This document shows, piece after piece, positions 29,442 to 38,813 of a DNA stretch of 64,000 nt. The stretch spans positions 23,216 through 87,215 of the forward strand of contig NZ_PPRC01000016.1 of assembly GCF_002902565.1 (NCBI RefSeq), given 5' to 3'. The notes under the pieces are model-generated. The model was not told the DNA's origin. It searched no databases and worked only from the letters and a program-made list of their open reading frames with translations. Numbering within the stretch: position 1 is the stretch's first letter; each line of letters starts with the position of its first letter. The DNA comes from Staphylococcus petrasii (GTDB lineage Bacteria > Bacillota > Bacilli > Staphylococcales > Staphylococcaceae). The position numbers and the translations under genes were made by a program.

Positions 29442-32033
29442 TTATTTCCTCATCTTTCTCTTTTTTGAATTGTTAAGTCTTACAAATATGAAGCTAATCA
29501 TCATACTAATTAAAGAAATGAATATCATTGTATTCCAATAAGGTGGTTGATACTTAATGGTAATCGTTTTAGCAGATGCATTTACAGGCACACCTGTCAT
29601 CATGTAATTTACTTTTACTGGGTTAACGCGCTCTCCATCCACATAGGCGCGCATGCCATCGCGATAAGGTATATTGATTGAAGCCATTCCTTTATGATGT
29701 TTATCTAGATGGACTTCCACACCATTTTTAATATCTTTGTAATTACCATGATCTTTATGTCGATAAGCCTGTTTAAGCGTATCATAATTTTCTCCATTTA
29801 AATCGAGTAACTTCATATTAAATTCGCCATCTGGAGATAACATGATAGTAATATTACCGTTTTTATCAGGTTGCGTGCGGTAAAGTTGCGTATCTACACC
29901 AGTTCGGTACGTTGAATTATTGAATAGACGATGGTTCGCATAATTATTTACCGCAACCGTATAATTACTATCTGGATTGCCGCGTTTAATCATCATTGTA
30001 AGATAGAAATCATCATACTTTTCCCGTAATGAAGCAGGGAGATGTAAAGTGATGGTACCGCCTTTGCCACCCACAACTTTATATTTATGTTTGCCTAGCT
30101 TCTTGATGTTATGAGATTGCATGTCTACTTTATTAAGTAAGTCAGGCGCTTTAGCGGTGTACTTAGTCCCTTTGTTTTCCATAATGACGCCATCTAGCAT
30201 CGCATGTTCTCTATCTATTGCTGTAGTTAAGCTCTTGCTATTATAAATATTGTTTGTCACTTTTACTGACGGAAGATTAAGTTTATTTTCATATATTGTG
30301 TATTGTCCGCTTGTTTTTAATTTTTGAAAATGCTCAGGCAAATTACCTTGATATTCTTTTAACATTATATAACGAATAGAGAATAAACTTGCGAGATTTT
30401 GACGACCATTGATAGATTGATAGCGACTCAATGATTCTTCAGCTAAATTAATCTTCAAGGCATCGTAATAAAAATCAAGAATATTATGATGGAAGATACT
30501 TGAATAAAGACTTAAGCCCTTGAAATGTTGATACATCGGCGTATTATCTTGCTCATTTACGCGCCAATCTATACGCTCATCTTCTTGCTTATCGTTCACC
30601 ATTTCTCTGACAAGCGCGCGTTGTAAATCTGAACTATATAAACTTGAATTTACATAGAAAGTATTGGCACGATCTCGATGATCTTTAAAATAAATTTGAT
30701 TATTTATAAATACAATAGATACTACAATGCTTAATAAGATAATGGATATTCCATATATATAATTCAACTTTATACGATTAGACGTATCTTTTACTAATAA
30801 AATAATTAAACCAATGAGTGACACTAGTGGGACAAGTATTAACCAAGCTACGAACTTATGATATACAATGGCACTACTAAAAATAACTATTTCAGCTATA
30901 AGATTAGGTATTATGTAAGTTTTAAGATTTAACGTACGATAATATTTTAGAAATAGACCAATCAATATTGCTGAATTGAACGCTAGTATAAAGTGCCAAC
31001 GTTTTTGTGGTGCAGAAAAGCCATTAAACACTTGGTCCACAAATGGAATAAAACTACATATAATAAAAATGAATGTGAGTATCGCAAACAGTCGATAGTA
31101 ATAGTGTTTATATAAGTTAAACGACAATAAAGCTTGGATTGTAATAAACAATATGACAATAAGATAGTTATCAAAGAATACATTAGTATTAATGTCTAAT
31201 TTTTCAAAAGCAGGAACGTCACCTGAAAAAGGAATACGTCGATTGTTTAAAAAACTTTGTGCGCCATGAAAGAAAATAAATAAACTGTTACCAAGCGCTA
31301 ATAATGCACTAGTAACTAACAATAACAGGGCTTTTCCACGTGAAATCGTATCTTTAGGATGTCTAAAGATAATACGTATTAATATGTAACCTGCACCTAT
31401 TAAGCATAAATAATAAGCGAAATAGAAATTATTAATTAATAGTAGTGTGACAGTCACTATGAATAAGCCAAACTTTCGCTTCTGTAATACACGTTCAATT
31501 GACAATAGTAGAAGTGGCATCCAAATAAAAACATCACTAAAAAATGGCCAATAAACGGTAAAACGATAGTATAGAGGTGACATGACGAATAGAAAGGCCA
31601 TGATTAAACTTAGCCATGTATTTTTAGAAATCCATTTACTATATAAATAGGTACAATATAGCGCAATGGCTGCTTTGATAATTGATATAATGAGTGCATC
31701 AATCATCCAAAACATTAAATCTTGAGTATGTAAGTTTATAAAAGTTTTTAATATTAATATAATAATAACGTTTAAAATAAATAATAAATTAGTAGAGAAG
31801 TAATAACTTAAGTCAGTGAAAAAGTCTCCACCTAAACCAAAATCCGTAGCATAAAATAGATTGCCATGACTCCACTTCTCAAATAAATACATTTGAATAG
31901 GAACCATTTGTTCCATACCGTCATTCGGACCAGTGAATAAAATACCGTCGTGAATGAAGCGGTAAATAATGTAGCTATGGCCAATTAAAGCAAGTGCTAA
32001 GAATAAGCATATATGTATTAGAAATTTCTTCAT
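29442..32033 (-). CDS. YfhO-family polytopic membrane protein (proximal paralogue)
   Basis: Paralogue of the gene just downstream, 863 residues with the same plan: short cytoplasmic start, first outer loop with TGPNDGMEQMVPIQMYLFE and GLGGDFFTDLSYYFS (broken motif, Asp residues candidate catalytic), multiple helices to about residue 455, an extracytoplasmic domain, a last helix and a basic tail. Substrate unknown; transfer of a sugar from a lipid carrier to a surface polymer is an inference from B. subtilis YfhO. ATG with an AGAGGTTAA ribosome binding site; divergent from rbgA. Confidence 0.85.
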   Translation of the reverse strand: MKKFLIHICLFLALALIGHSYIIYRFIHDGILFTGPNDGMEQMVPIQMYLFEKWSHGNLFYATDFGLGGDFFTDLSYYFSTNLLFILNVIIILILKTFINLHTQDLMFWMIDALIISIIKAAIALYCTYLYSKWISKNTWLSLIMAFLFVMSPLYYRFTVYWPFFSDVFIWMPLLLLSIERVLQKRKFGLFIVTVTLLLINNFYFAYYLCLIGAGYILIRIIFRHPKDTISRGKALLLLVTSALLALGNSLFIFFHGAQSFLNNRRIPFSGDVPAFEKLDINTNVFFDNYLIVILFITIQALLSFNLYKHYYYRLFAILTFIFIICSFIPFVDQVFNGFSAPQKRWHFILAFNSAILIGLFLKYYRTLNLKTYIIPNLIAEIVIFSSAIVYHKFVAWLILVPLVSLIGLIILLVKDTSNRIKLNYIYGISIILLSIVVSIVFINNQIYFKDHRDRANTFYVNSSLYSSDLQRALVREMVNDKQEDERIDWRVNEQDNTPMYQHFKGLSLYSSIFHHNILDFYYDALKINLAEESLSRYQSINGRQNLASLFSIRYIMLKEYQGNLPEHFQKLKTSGQYTIYENKLNLPSVKVTNNIYNSKSLTTAIDREHAMLDGVIMENKGTKYTAKAPDLLNKVDMQSHNIKKLGKHKYKVVGGKGGTITLHLPASLREKYDDFYLTMMIKRGNPDSNYTVAVNNYANHRLFNNSTYRTGVDTQLYRTQPDKNGNITIMLSPDGEFNMKLLDLNGENYDTLKQAYRHKDHGNYKDIKNGVEVHLDKHHKGMASINIPYRDGMRAYVDGERVNPVKVNYMMTGVPVNASAKTITIKYQPPYWNTMIFISLISMMISFIFVRLNNSKKRKMRK

Positions 32034-32218
32034 ATTTAACCTCTAACGTATTTTAAATCATTTTCATAATTAAATTGTAGGCTATTCGTGGATAGGAATA
32101 AAGTAATTTGAGCATGCTGATAAAGTAATATAACCTCTAATAGTTCACTCATATTAAATACGAATGATAAAATGATAGAGAACATACATGATTAGTGGTG
32201 AAGGTTTTAATTTTCAAG

Positions 32219-32224
32219 TATAAT
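32219..32224 (+). promoter_or_regulatory. Predicted -10 of the rbgA promoter
   Basis: Perfect TATAAT in the 233-nt divergent region between the YfhO pair and rbgA; the -35 is poor. I saw no other structure in this region. Confidence 0.4.
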
Positions 32225-32272
32225 CAAAAAGTTGAAATCGACATAAAATTAATGAAAGAAAGGTGAATGAAT

Positions 32273-33157
32273 ATGCCAATTCAATGGTATCCAGGCCATA
32301 TGGCAAAAGCCAAAAGAGAGGTTACGGAACAATTAAAAAAAGTGGACGTGGTCTTTGAATTAGTAGATGCACGTATTCCATATAGTTCACGAAATCCAAT
32401 GATCGACGATGTCATTAAGCAAAAACCAAGAGTGGTTATTCTAAATAAAAAAGATATGGCTAATTTAAATGAAATGCAAAAATGGGAGCGCTTCTTTGTA
32501 GATAAAGGCTATTATCCTGTAGCGGTTGATGCTAAGCACGGGAAAAATTTAAAAAACGTTGAAACAGCAGCTATTGAAGCGACGAAAGAAAAGTTTGAAA
32601 GAGAAAAAGCAAAAGGATTAAAACCACGTGCAATTCGCGCCATGATTGTAGGTATTCCGAATGTAGGTAAATCAACGCTTATTAATAAATTAGCTAGAAA
32701 GAATATCGCTCAAACAGGAAATAAACCTGGCGTTACTAAGCAACAACAATGGATTAAAGTGGGTCAATCATTACAATTATTAGATACACCAGGGATCCTT
32801 TGGCCTAAATTCGAAGATGAATTAGTAGGTAAGAAATTAAGTTTAACGGGTGCGATTAAAGATAGTATCGTGCATTTAGACGAAGTAGCGATTTATGGTT
32901 TAGAATTCTTGATTAAACACGATTTAGAAGGATTCAAACAGCATTATAAAATTGATGTGCCTGAAGATGCTGAAATGTTAGAATGGTTCGATGCTATTGG
33001 TCGCCGTCGAGGTCTATTACAACGTGGTAATGAAGTAGATTATGAAGCGGTTATTGAATTAATTATTAACGATGTTCGTAATGCTAAAATCGGCACATAT
33101 TGCTTTGACTTATATGCTGAAATGAAAAGTGAGTTAAACGATGGCGCAAACAATTAA
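32273..33157 (+). CDS. rbgA: Ribosome biogenesis GTPase RbgA (YlqF)
   Basis: Circularly permuted GTPase of 294 residues needed for late 50S assembly (incorporation of L16 and others). The order is G4 LNKKDM, then G1 [10 protein letters not shown], then G3 DTPGIL; the N-terminus [15 protein letters not shown] is diagnostic, and a C-terminal helical ANTAR-like domain follows. ATGs exist at 32267 and 32273; the second has better spacing from GAAAGGTG and matches relatives. Overlaps rnhB by 17 nt. Confidence 0.94.
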   Translation: MPIQWYPGHMAKAKREVTEQLKKVDVVFELVDARIPYSSRNPMIDDVIKQKPRVVILNKKDMANLNEMQKWERFFVDKGYYPVAVDAKHGKNLKNVETAAIEATKEKFEREKAKGLKPRAIRAMIVGIPNVGKSTLINKLARKNIAQTGNKPGVTKQQQWIKVGQSLQLLDTPGILWPKFEDELVGKKLSLTGAIKDSIVHLDEVAIYGLEFLIKHDLEGFKQHYKIDVPEDAEMLEWFDAIGRRRGLLQRGNEVDYEAVIELIINDVRNAKIGTYCFDLYAEMKSELNDGANN

Positions 33158-33908
33158 AGAAGTCAAAGAATTATTAGCCACAATCACAGATGTTGAAGAA
33201 TTAGATAATCATGAACTAAATGCTGATAGTCGTAAAGGCGTGCAACAAAGTATCGCTCAACGTCGCAAACAACTTTTAAAAGAGCAAGAAATCATTCAGC
33301 ATTATCAAGTTATGAATAAATATGAGAATGAATTGCTTGAAAGACATCCTGAAGCATTAATTTGTGGGATAGATGAAGTAGGGCGTGGGCCATTAGCAGG
33401 ACCTGTAGTGGCTTGCGCTGTCATACTTAATCCCGGTCATCAATATTTAGGGTTAGATGATTCGAAAAAAGTCTCAGCTGTCAAACGCGAGTTGCTAAAT
33501 CAACAACTCAAAGAAGGTGTAGTAGATTATGCATATGGCATAGCGAGTGCAGAAGAAATCGACCAATTAAATATTTATAATGCGACAAAAGTAGCAATGG
33601 AACGTGCCATTGCGCAATTAAAATACCAGCCTGATCACTTGTTAATTGATGCGATGACCTTAGATAATTCCGTCCCTCAAACTTCAATTATTAAAGGGGA
33701 TGCTAAAAGCGTATCGATAGCGGCTGCAAGTATTATGGCTAAAGAATATCGAGATACATTAATGAAAGAAATTGCTGAAGCATATCCTGGTTATGATTTC
33801 GATAAAAATGTGGGCTATGGCACGAAAGCCCATCTTGAAGGATTAAATAAATTAGGCGTTACGCCATATCATCGCAAGAGCTTTGAACCAGTGAAATCTA
33901 TGTTGTAA
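33141..33908 (+). CDS. rnhB: Ribonuclease HII
   Basis: Enzyme of 255 residues that cleaves RNA in RNA-DNA hybrids, including single ribonucleotides in DNA. Catalytic [12 protein letters not shown] (Asp-Glu pair), LIDAM Asp and SIMAKEYRD are intact, with [11 protein letters not shown] near the C-terminus. The extra N-terminal helical 70 residues are usual for Firmicute RNase HII. It overlaps the end of rbgA by 17 nt. Confidence 0.95.
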   Translation: MAQTIKEVKELLATITDVEELDNHELNADSRKGVQQSIAQRRKQLLKEQEIIQHYQVMNKYENELLERHPEALICGIDEVGRGPLAGPVVACAVILNPGHQYLGLDDSKKVSAVKRELLNQQLKEGVVDYAYGIASAEEIDQLNIYNATKVAMERAIAQLKYQPDHLLIDAMTLDNSVPQTSIIKGDAKSVSIAAASIMAKEYRDTLMKEIAEAYPGYDFDKNVGYGTKAHLEGLNKLGVTPYHRKSFEPVKSML

Positions 33909-33932
33909 TTATTTGAATTTTAAATTTATTGC

Positions 33933-33976
33933 AAAAAATGAAACAGTTTCAGTTTACAATAGCGCTTTCATTTTTT
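33933..33976 (+). terminator. Terminator-like hairpin after rnhB overlapping the sucC promoter
   Basis: AAAAAATGAAA (33933-33943) is complementary to TTTCATTTTTT (33966-33976) with a 22-nt loop that contains the sucC -35 box. The T-run is part of the stem, so termination would be modest. Confidence 0.5.
33939..33951. promoter_or_regulatory. Perfect 13-bp palindrome next to the sucC -35 box
   Basis: TGAAACAGTTTCA, ending 1 bp before the -35 hexamer. It resembles a catabolite-responsive element half-pattern (TG...CA) but is one base short and lacks the central CG, so the binding protein is unknown. Confidence 0.35.
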
Positions 33977-33981
33977 ATAAT
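33953..33981 (+). promoter_or_regulatory. Predicted sucCD promoter
   Basis: -35 TTTACA (33953-33958), 17-bp spacer, perfect -10 TATAAT (33976-33981). Confidence 0.75.
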
Positions 33982-34019
33982 TGAAAATGAACTTAACCTA
34001 AGAAACAGGAGGATGGAAG

Positions 34020-35186
34020 ATGAATATCCACGAGTATCAAGGTAAAGAAATATTTCGTTCTATGGGCGTAGCAGTTCCAGAAGGACGCGTTGCATTCACT
34101 GCTGAAGAAGCAGTAGAAAAGGCGAAAGAATTAGACTCAGATGTTTATGTGGTAAAAGCACAAATCCACGCTGGGGGTAGAGGTAAAGCAGGTGGTGTTA
34201 AAATTGCTAAATCACTATCTGAAGTTGAAACTTACGCTAATGAATTATTAGGGAAACAATTAGTTACACACCAAACTGGTCCAGAAGGTAAAGAAGTAAA
34301 ACGTTTATACATCGAACAAGGTTGCGATATTCAAAAAGAATATTATGTAGGTTTCGTTATTGACCGCGCAACTGATCGTATTACTTTAATGGCTTCTGAA
34401 GAAGGCGGTACTGAAATTGAAGAAGTAGCTGCTAAAACACCAGAAAAAATCTTTAAAGAAACAATCGACCCAGTTGTAGGTTTATCACCTTACCAAGCAC
34501 GTCGTATTGCTTTCAATATTAACATTCCTAAAGAATCAGTTAATAAAGCAGCGAAATTCTTACTTTCTTTATACAATGTATTTGTAGAAAAAGATTGCTC
34601 TATCGTTGAAATTAACCCATTAGTAACAACTGGTGACGGTGACGTTTTAGCTTTAGATGCGAAACTTAACTTTGATGACAATGCTTTATTTAGACATAAA
34701 GATATTCAAGAATTACGTGATTTAGAAGAAGAAGATCCAAAAGAAATTGAAGCATCTAAATATGACTTATCATACATCGCATTAGATGGAGATATCGGTT
34801 GTATGGTTAACGGTGCTGGTTTAGCTATGGCCACAATGGATACAATTAATCATTTTGGTGGAAATCCAGCTAACTTCCTAGACGTTGGGGGCGGTGCTAC
34901 TAAAGAAAAAGTTACTGAAGCATTCAAGATCATCTTAGGTGATGACAATGTTAAAGGTATCTTTGTAAATATCTTTGGTGGAATCATGAAATGTGACGTT
35001 ATCGCTGAAGGTATCGTAGCAGCAGTTAAAGAAGTAGATTTAACTTTACCTTTAGTTGTACGTTTAGAAGGTACTAACGTTGAACGTGGTAAACAAATCT
35101 TAAACGATTCAGGATTAGCAATCGAACCAGCAGCTACAATGGCTGAAGGCGCACAAAAAATTGTTAAACTTGTTAAAGAAGCGTAA
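34020..35186 (+). CDS. sucC: Succinyl-CoA synthetase (ADP-forming), beta subunit
   Basis: TCA-cycle subunit of 388 residues; with SucD it converts succinyl-CoA to succinate with ATP synthesis. N-terminal ATP-grasp domain ([11 protein letters not shown] start, [16 protein letters not shown]) and C-terminal ligase domain ([18 protein letters not shown]). Strong AGGAGG ribosome binding site. sucD follows after 21 nt. Confidence 0.97.
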   Translation: MNIHEYQGKEIFRSMGVAVPEGRVAFTAEEAVEKAKELDSDVYVVKAQIHAGGRGKAGGVKIAKSLSEVETYANELLGKQLVTHQTGPEGKEVKRLYIEQGCDIQKEYYVGFVIDRATDRITLMASEEGGTEIEEVAAKTPEKIFKETIDPVVGLSPYQARRIAFNINIPKESVNKAAKFLLSLYNVFVEKDCSIVEINPLVTTGDGDVLALDAKLNFDDNALFRHKDIQELRDLEEEDPKEIEASKYDLSYIALDGDIGCMVNGAGLAMATMDTINHFGGNPANFLDVGGGATKEKVTEAFKIILGDDNVKGIFVNIFGGIMKCDVIAEGIVAAVKEVDLTLPLVVRLEGTNVERGKQILNDSGLAIEPAATMAEGAQKIVKLVKEA

Positions 35187-35207
35187 GGAAAGGATGGGAA
35201 CACTAAG

Positions 35208-36113
35208 ATGAGTGTATTTATAGATAAGAATACTAAAGTAATGGTACAAGGTATTACAGGGTCTACTGCCCTTTTCCATACAAAACAAATGCTTGATTAT
35301 GGCACACAAATCGTTGCTGGTGTAACACCAGGTAAAGGCGGACAAGTCGTTGAAGGCGTGCCAGTATACAATACAGTAGCAGAAGCTAAAGAAGAAACAG
35401 GGGCAAATGTATCAGTTGTTTATGTTCCAGCACCATTTGCTGCAGATTCTATTTTAGAAGCGGCTGATGCAGATTTAGATATGGTTATTTGTATTACTGA
35501 ACATATTCCAGTTATCGACATGATCAAAGTTAAACGATACTTAGAAGGTAGAAAAACACGTTTAGTAGGACCAAACTGCCCAGGTGTTATCACTGCTGAT
35601 GAATGTAAAATCGGTATCATGCCTGGATATATCCATAAAAAAGGTCATGTAGGCGTAGTTTCACGTTCTGGTACATTAACTTATGAAGCTGTACATCAAT
35701 TAACTGAAGAAGGCATTGGTCAAACTACAGCTGTAGGTATCGGTGGCGACCCAGTTAACGGTACAAACTTCATCGATGTTCTTAAAGCATTCAATGAAGA
35801 TGAAGAAACTAAAGCAGTTGTAATGATCGGTGAAATCGGTGGTACAGCTGAAGAAGAAGCAGCTGAATGGATTAAAGCTAACATGAAGAAACCAGTAGTA
35901 GGTTTCATTGGTGGGCAAACTGCTCCTCCAGGTAAACGTATGGGCCACGCTGGTGCGATCATTTCTGGTGGTAAAGGTACTGCAGATGAAAAAATTAAAA
36001 CATTAAACGATTGTGGTGTTAAAACTGCAGATACACCTTCAGAAATTGGTACAACTTTAATCGAAGCAGCTAAAGAAGCTGGCATTTATGAAGAATTATT
36101 AACAGTAAAATAA
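35208..36113 (+). CDS. sucD: Succinyl-CoA synthetase, alpha subunit
   Basis: Subunit of 301 residues with the CoA-binding Rossmann domain ([14 protein letters not shown]) and the phosphohistidine site in [13 protein letters not shown] near residue 245. [11 protein letters not shown] and [14 protein letters not shown] are family motifs. Co-transcribed with sucC; terminator immediately downstream. Confidence 0.97.
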   Translation: MSVFIDKNTKVMVQGITGSTALFHTKQMLDYGTQIVAGVTPGKGGQVVEGVPVYNTVAEAKEETGANVSVVYVPAPFAADSILEAADADLDMVICITEHIPVIDMIKVKRYLEGRKTRLVGPNCPGVITADECKIGIMPGYIHKKGHVGVVSRSGTLTYEAVHQLTEEGIGQTTAVGIGGDPVNGTNFIDVLKAFNEDEETKAVVMIGEIGGTAEEEAAEWIKANMKKPVVGFIGGQTAPPGKRMGHAGAIISGGKGTADEKIKTLNDCGVKTADTPSEIGTTLIEAAKEAGIYEELLTVK

Positions 36114-36136
36114 TTTGATATCATCTCAAATTTGAT

Positions 36137-36174
36137 AGCCTAGATTCCAAATTGGTGGAGTCTAGGCTTTTTTG
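36137..36174 (+). terminator. Intrinsic terminator after sucD
   Basis: 12-bp stem AGCCTAGATTCC (36137-36148) with GGAGTCTAGGCT (36157-36168), one G-U pair, T6 tail. Confidence 0.92.
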
Positions 36175-36231
36175 CGTTGGAATCAGGCTTTAAATCATAT
36201 ATTTTATATATTATAATTTTTTTATTGTATT

Positions 36232-36255
36232 GTTTGTAGTGGCTAGCCAGCAAAC
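36232..36255. promoter_or_regulatory. Inverted repeat upstream of fmhC
   Basis: A perfect 10-bp palindrome TGGCTAGCCA (36240-36249) is flanked by GTTTG (36232-36236) and CAAAC (36251-36255). It lies about 15 bp downstream of a TATAAT (36212-36217), where an operator would sit. The bound factor is unknown. Confidence 0.35.
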
Positions 36256-36324
36256 TATCCAACATATTAAAAGATAATTAAAATTTACAATTTAGCAATT
36301 TAATTGAAAGAGAGTTAAACACCT

Positions 36325-37553
36325 ATGAAATTTACTTCACTTACCCCTGATGAGTTTAAAGACTACGTTGAACAACATTTTTCTCATTATACTCAATCAA
36401 CAGATTTATACCAATATCGAATTAAACATAATAAAGGCGTTCATTTAGTAGGCGTTAAAGAAGCTGGAAAAGTAATAGCTGCATGCTTATTAACTGATGC
36501 TCGTGCATTGAAAGTTTTTAAATATTTTTATACACACCGTGGACCAGTAATGGACTATTCTAATTTAGAACTAGTCAACTTTTTCTTTAAAAATTTAACT
36601 CGATATGTTCGTAGACGTAGAGGAATTTATATATTAGTGGATCCTTATGTTTTAGAACATTTAAGAACTGCAGATGGAGAAATTATAGAACGATTTAATA
36701 ATAAACAGTGGTTTAAAGTAATGAAGCGTTTAGGTTATCAACATCAAGGTTTTACTACTGGCTATTCAGATATGAGTCAAATACGTTGGCATTCTATTTT
36801 AGATTTGAAGGACAAAACTGAACAACAAATTTTAAAAGATATGTCATACCAAACTAGAAGAAATATTTTAAAAACGTTAGAAATGGATGTTGAAGTTAAA
36901 ACTTTAACTATTAATGAAACAAATAGATTTTATCGATTATTTCATATGGCTGAAGAGAAACATGGTTTCCATTTTCAAGAAGAGCCTTATTTCAAGCAAA
37001 TGTTAGAAATTTATGGAGATAGAGCGTGTATAAAGTTAGCTTATATTGATTTAAATAAATATTTAAGATTGTTAAAGAATAAAATAGTAGAGTTAGAAGC
37101 TACTATTAATGAATTGAAAAAAACATTGGAAACTAACTCTAATTCGAAAAAGAATAAAACCAAATATCAGCAATTAACACAACAATTAGAAAGTGTATGT
37201 AAAAAAGTAGCCAAAACCGAACAGTTAATCATAACAGACGGAACGTTACTCGATTTAGCAGCAGCATTATTTATTTACAATAACCATGAAATGTATTACT
37301 TATCTAGTGGCTCTAATCCTAAGTATAATGAATTTATGGGTGCTTACCGATTACAGTGGGACATGATTCTCTTTGCAAAAGAGAAAGGAATACCACGCTA
37401 TAATTTCTATGGAAAAACTGAGAATTCGGTGAAAACGCAGAAGATTACGGTGTTCAACAATTTAAAAAAGGTTTTAATGCATTTGTTGAAGAGTATGTAG
37501 GCGATTTTATTAAACCTGTTAACAAATTTTTATATAAACTGTATAAGAAATAA
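36325..37553 (+). pseudogene. fmhC: FmhC (EprH)-like FemABX peptidyltransferase, C-terminal frameshift
   Basis: FemABX-family protein; family members add amino acids from aminoacyl-tRNA to the lipid II interpeptide bridge, and S. aureus FmhC is reported to add serine. The intact frame runs 36325-37500 (391 residues) with MKFTSLTPDEF, HTHRGPVMDY-type and LSSGSNPKYNEFMGAYRLQW motifs and an inserted coiled-coil arm (about 240-300). After NFYGKTEN (about 37424) it leaves the family pattern. The neighbouring frame restores it: GENAEDYGVQQFKKGFNAF, then VEEYVGDFIKPVNK to TAA at 37551-37553. One lost base near 37424-37428 explains this. The usual upstream partner lytN is absent. Confidence 0.9.
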
Positions 37554-37722
37554 AGAAAATTGATGTAGAGAAGAAAGAAATAGAAATCTCTACTCTTTTT
37601 TATTAAGGAGAAAAGTAGGATTAGTTTACATAAGGAATGGCGAGGTTTTACTCATTAAATTTTGATTTAATTTTTAAAGCGAATTGTCTTACAAATGAAA
37701 TTTTTTTACGAATAATTTGTAC

Positions 37723-37728
37723 TATAAT
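37723..37728 (+). promoter_or_regulatory. Predicted -10 of the dprA promoter
   Basis: Perfect TATAAT 22 nt before the dprA start; the -35 is not clear in the T-rich upstream run. Confidence 0.4.
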
Positions 37729-37749
37729 AGTTACAAAGGAGAAAACATC

Positions 37750-38613
37750 ATGTCAGACAACGAAATAGTTTTATTGAAACTTAGATGGGCTGGGTATTCA
37801 ACACAACAGATCCATCAATTATTAAACTTGTATCCTGATTATTTAAGTTTTTCATTCAGAGATCAAGTAGATACTTTAAGAACTTGGGAAAATCTTTATA
37901 CTAAAAAAGAACTTGTAGACCGATTTATTAAAGTTAACATCAACGAAATTATAGATCATTTATCAAGTCATCATATGAAATTTATTTCTTCATTTAATGC
38001 TTCTTATTCTCCGCTACTCAAGCAAATTTATGATTATCCATTGATTTTATTTTATAAAGGAAATATCAATTTACTATCTTCTACTAATACATTAGGCGTT
38101 GTTGGCTCACGTGTCGCTACTCAATATTCCTCTCACGCCATGCAATATCTCTTCTCAAACTTCACTCATATACCTCTTACTATTGTTTCAGGACTAGCTA
38201 AAGGTGCAGATAGTTTAGCACATCATTACGCGTTAAAGTTTAATTTACCTACTATTGCGGTTTTAGGTCATGGTCATTTAAAACACTATCCTAAAGAAAC
38301 TGAAAAACTACGATATATAATTGAAGAAAAAGGATTAGTTATTAGTGAATATCCACCATTTGTTAATATTACAAGGTATCACTTTCCACAACGTAATCGT
38401 CTAATTAGTGGTTTATCAAAAGGGGTTCTAATTACTGAAGCAGGTATTAAAAGCGGTAGCCAAATCACGATAGATTGTGCGATTGAACAAAATAGAAATG
38501 TATATGTATTACCAGGCTCTATGTTTAACCCATTAACAAAAGGAAACTTGTTAAGAGCTCAAGAAGGAGCAATGATAGTTTCAGAAGCACAAGATATATT
38601 GAATGATTATTAA
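37750..38613 (+). CDS. dprA: DNA-processing protein DprA
   Basis: Rossmann-fold protein of 287 residues that protects incoming single-stranded DNA and loads RecA during natural transformation. Motifs are VVGSRVATQYS, SGLAKGADSLAHHYAL, VLGHGHLKHYP, SEYPP, FPQRNRLISGLS and GSQITIDCAIEQNR. The frame begins at 37717, but ATG 37750 after AAAGGAGAAAA is preferred. The winged-helix C-terminal domain found in some DprA proteins is missing, giving a short form typical of staphylococci. topA follows after 200 nt. Confidence 0.93.
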   Translation: MSDNEIVLLKLRWAGYSTQQIHQLLNLYPDYLSFSFRDQVDTLRTWENLYTKKELVDRFIKVNINEIIDHLSSHHMKFISSFNASYSPLLKQIYDYPLILFYKGNINLLSSTNTLGVVGSRVATQYSSHAMQYLFSNFTHIPLTIVSGLAKGADSLAHHYALKFNLPTIAVLGHGHLKHYPKETEKLRYIIEEKGLVISEYPPFVNITRYHFPQRNRLISGLSKGVLITEAGIKSGSQITIDCAIEQNRNVYVLPGSMFNPLTKGNLLRAQEGAMIVSEAQDILNDY

Positions 38614-38745
38614 GTATGGTCAATTTTTAAAAAATTGCTAAAATTGTTATAAATGATAATTTATATTGCGAAATAAGTTGATATTATATGTTAATAGAAA
38701 CTAATTTAAATGGTGATCAAAAACGAATTTAATTAAAGTTAAATA

Positions 38746-38775
38746 TTGACAAAATCAAAATCGACCGTTTATCAT
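38746..38775 (+). promoter_or_regulatory. Predicted topA promoter
   Basis: Consensus -35 TTGACA (38746-38751), 18-bp spacer, -10 TATCAT (38770-38775). Supercoiling sensitivity is plausible but not shown by the sequence. Confidence 0.65.
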
Positions 38776-38813
38776 TTATCTTTAGTAATTGAAAAAGCAA
38801 GGGGGAATTCACT

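Noticed and set aside
33939..33951. Calling the sucC palindrome a cre site
   Set aside because: It is 13 rather than 14 bp and lacks the central CG, so CcpA cannot be named as the binder.
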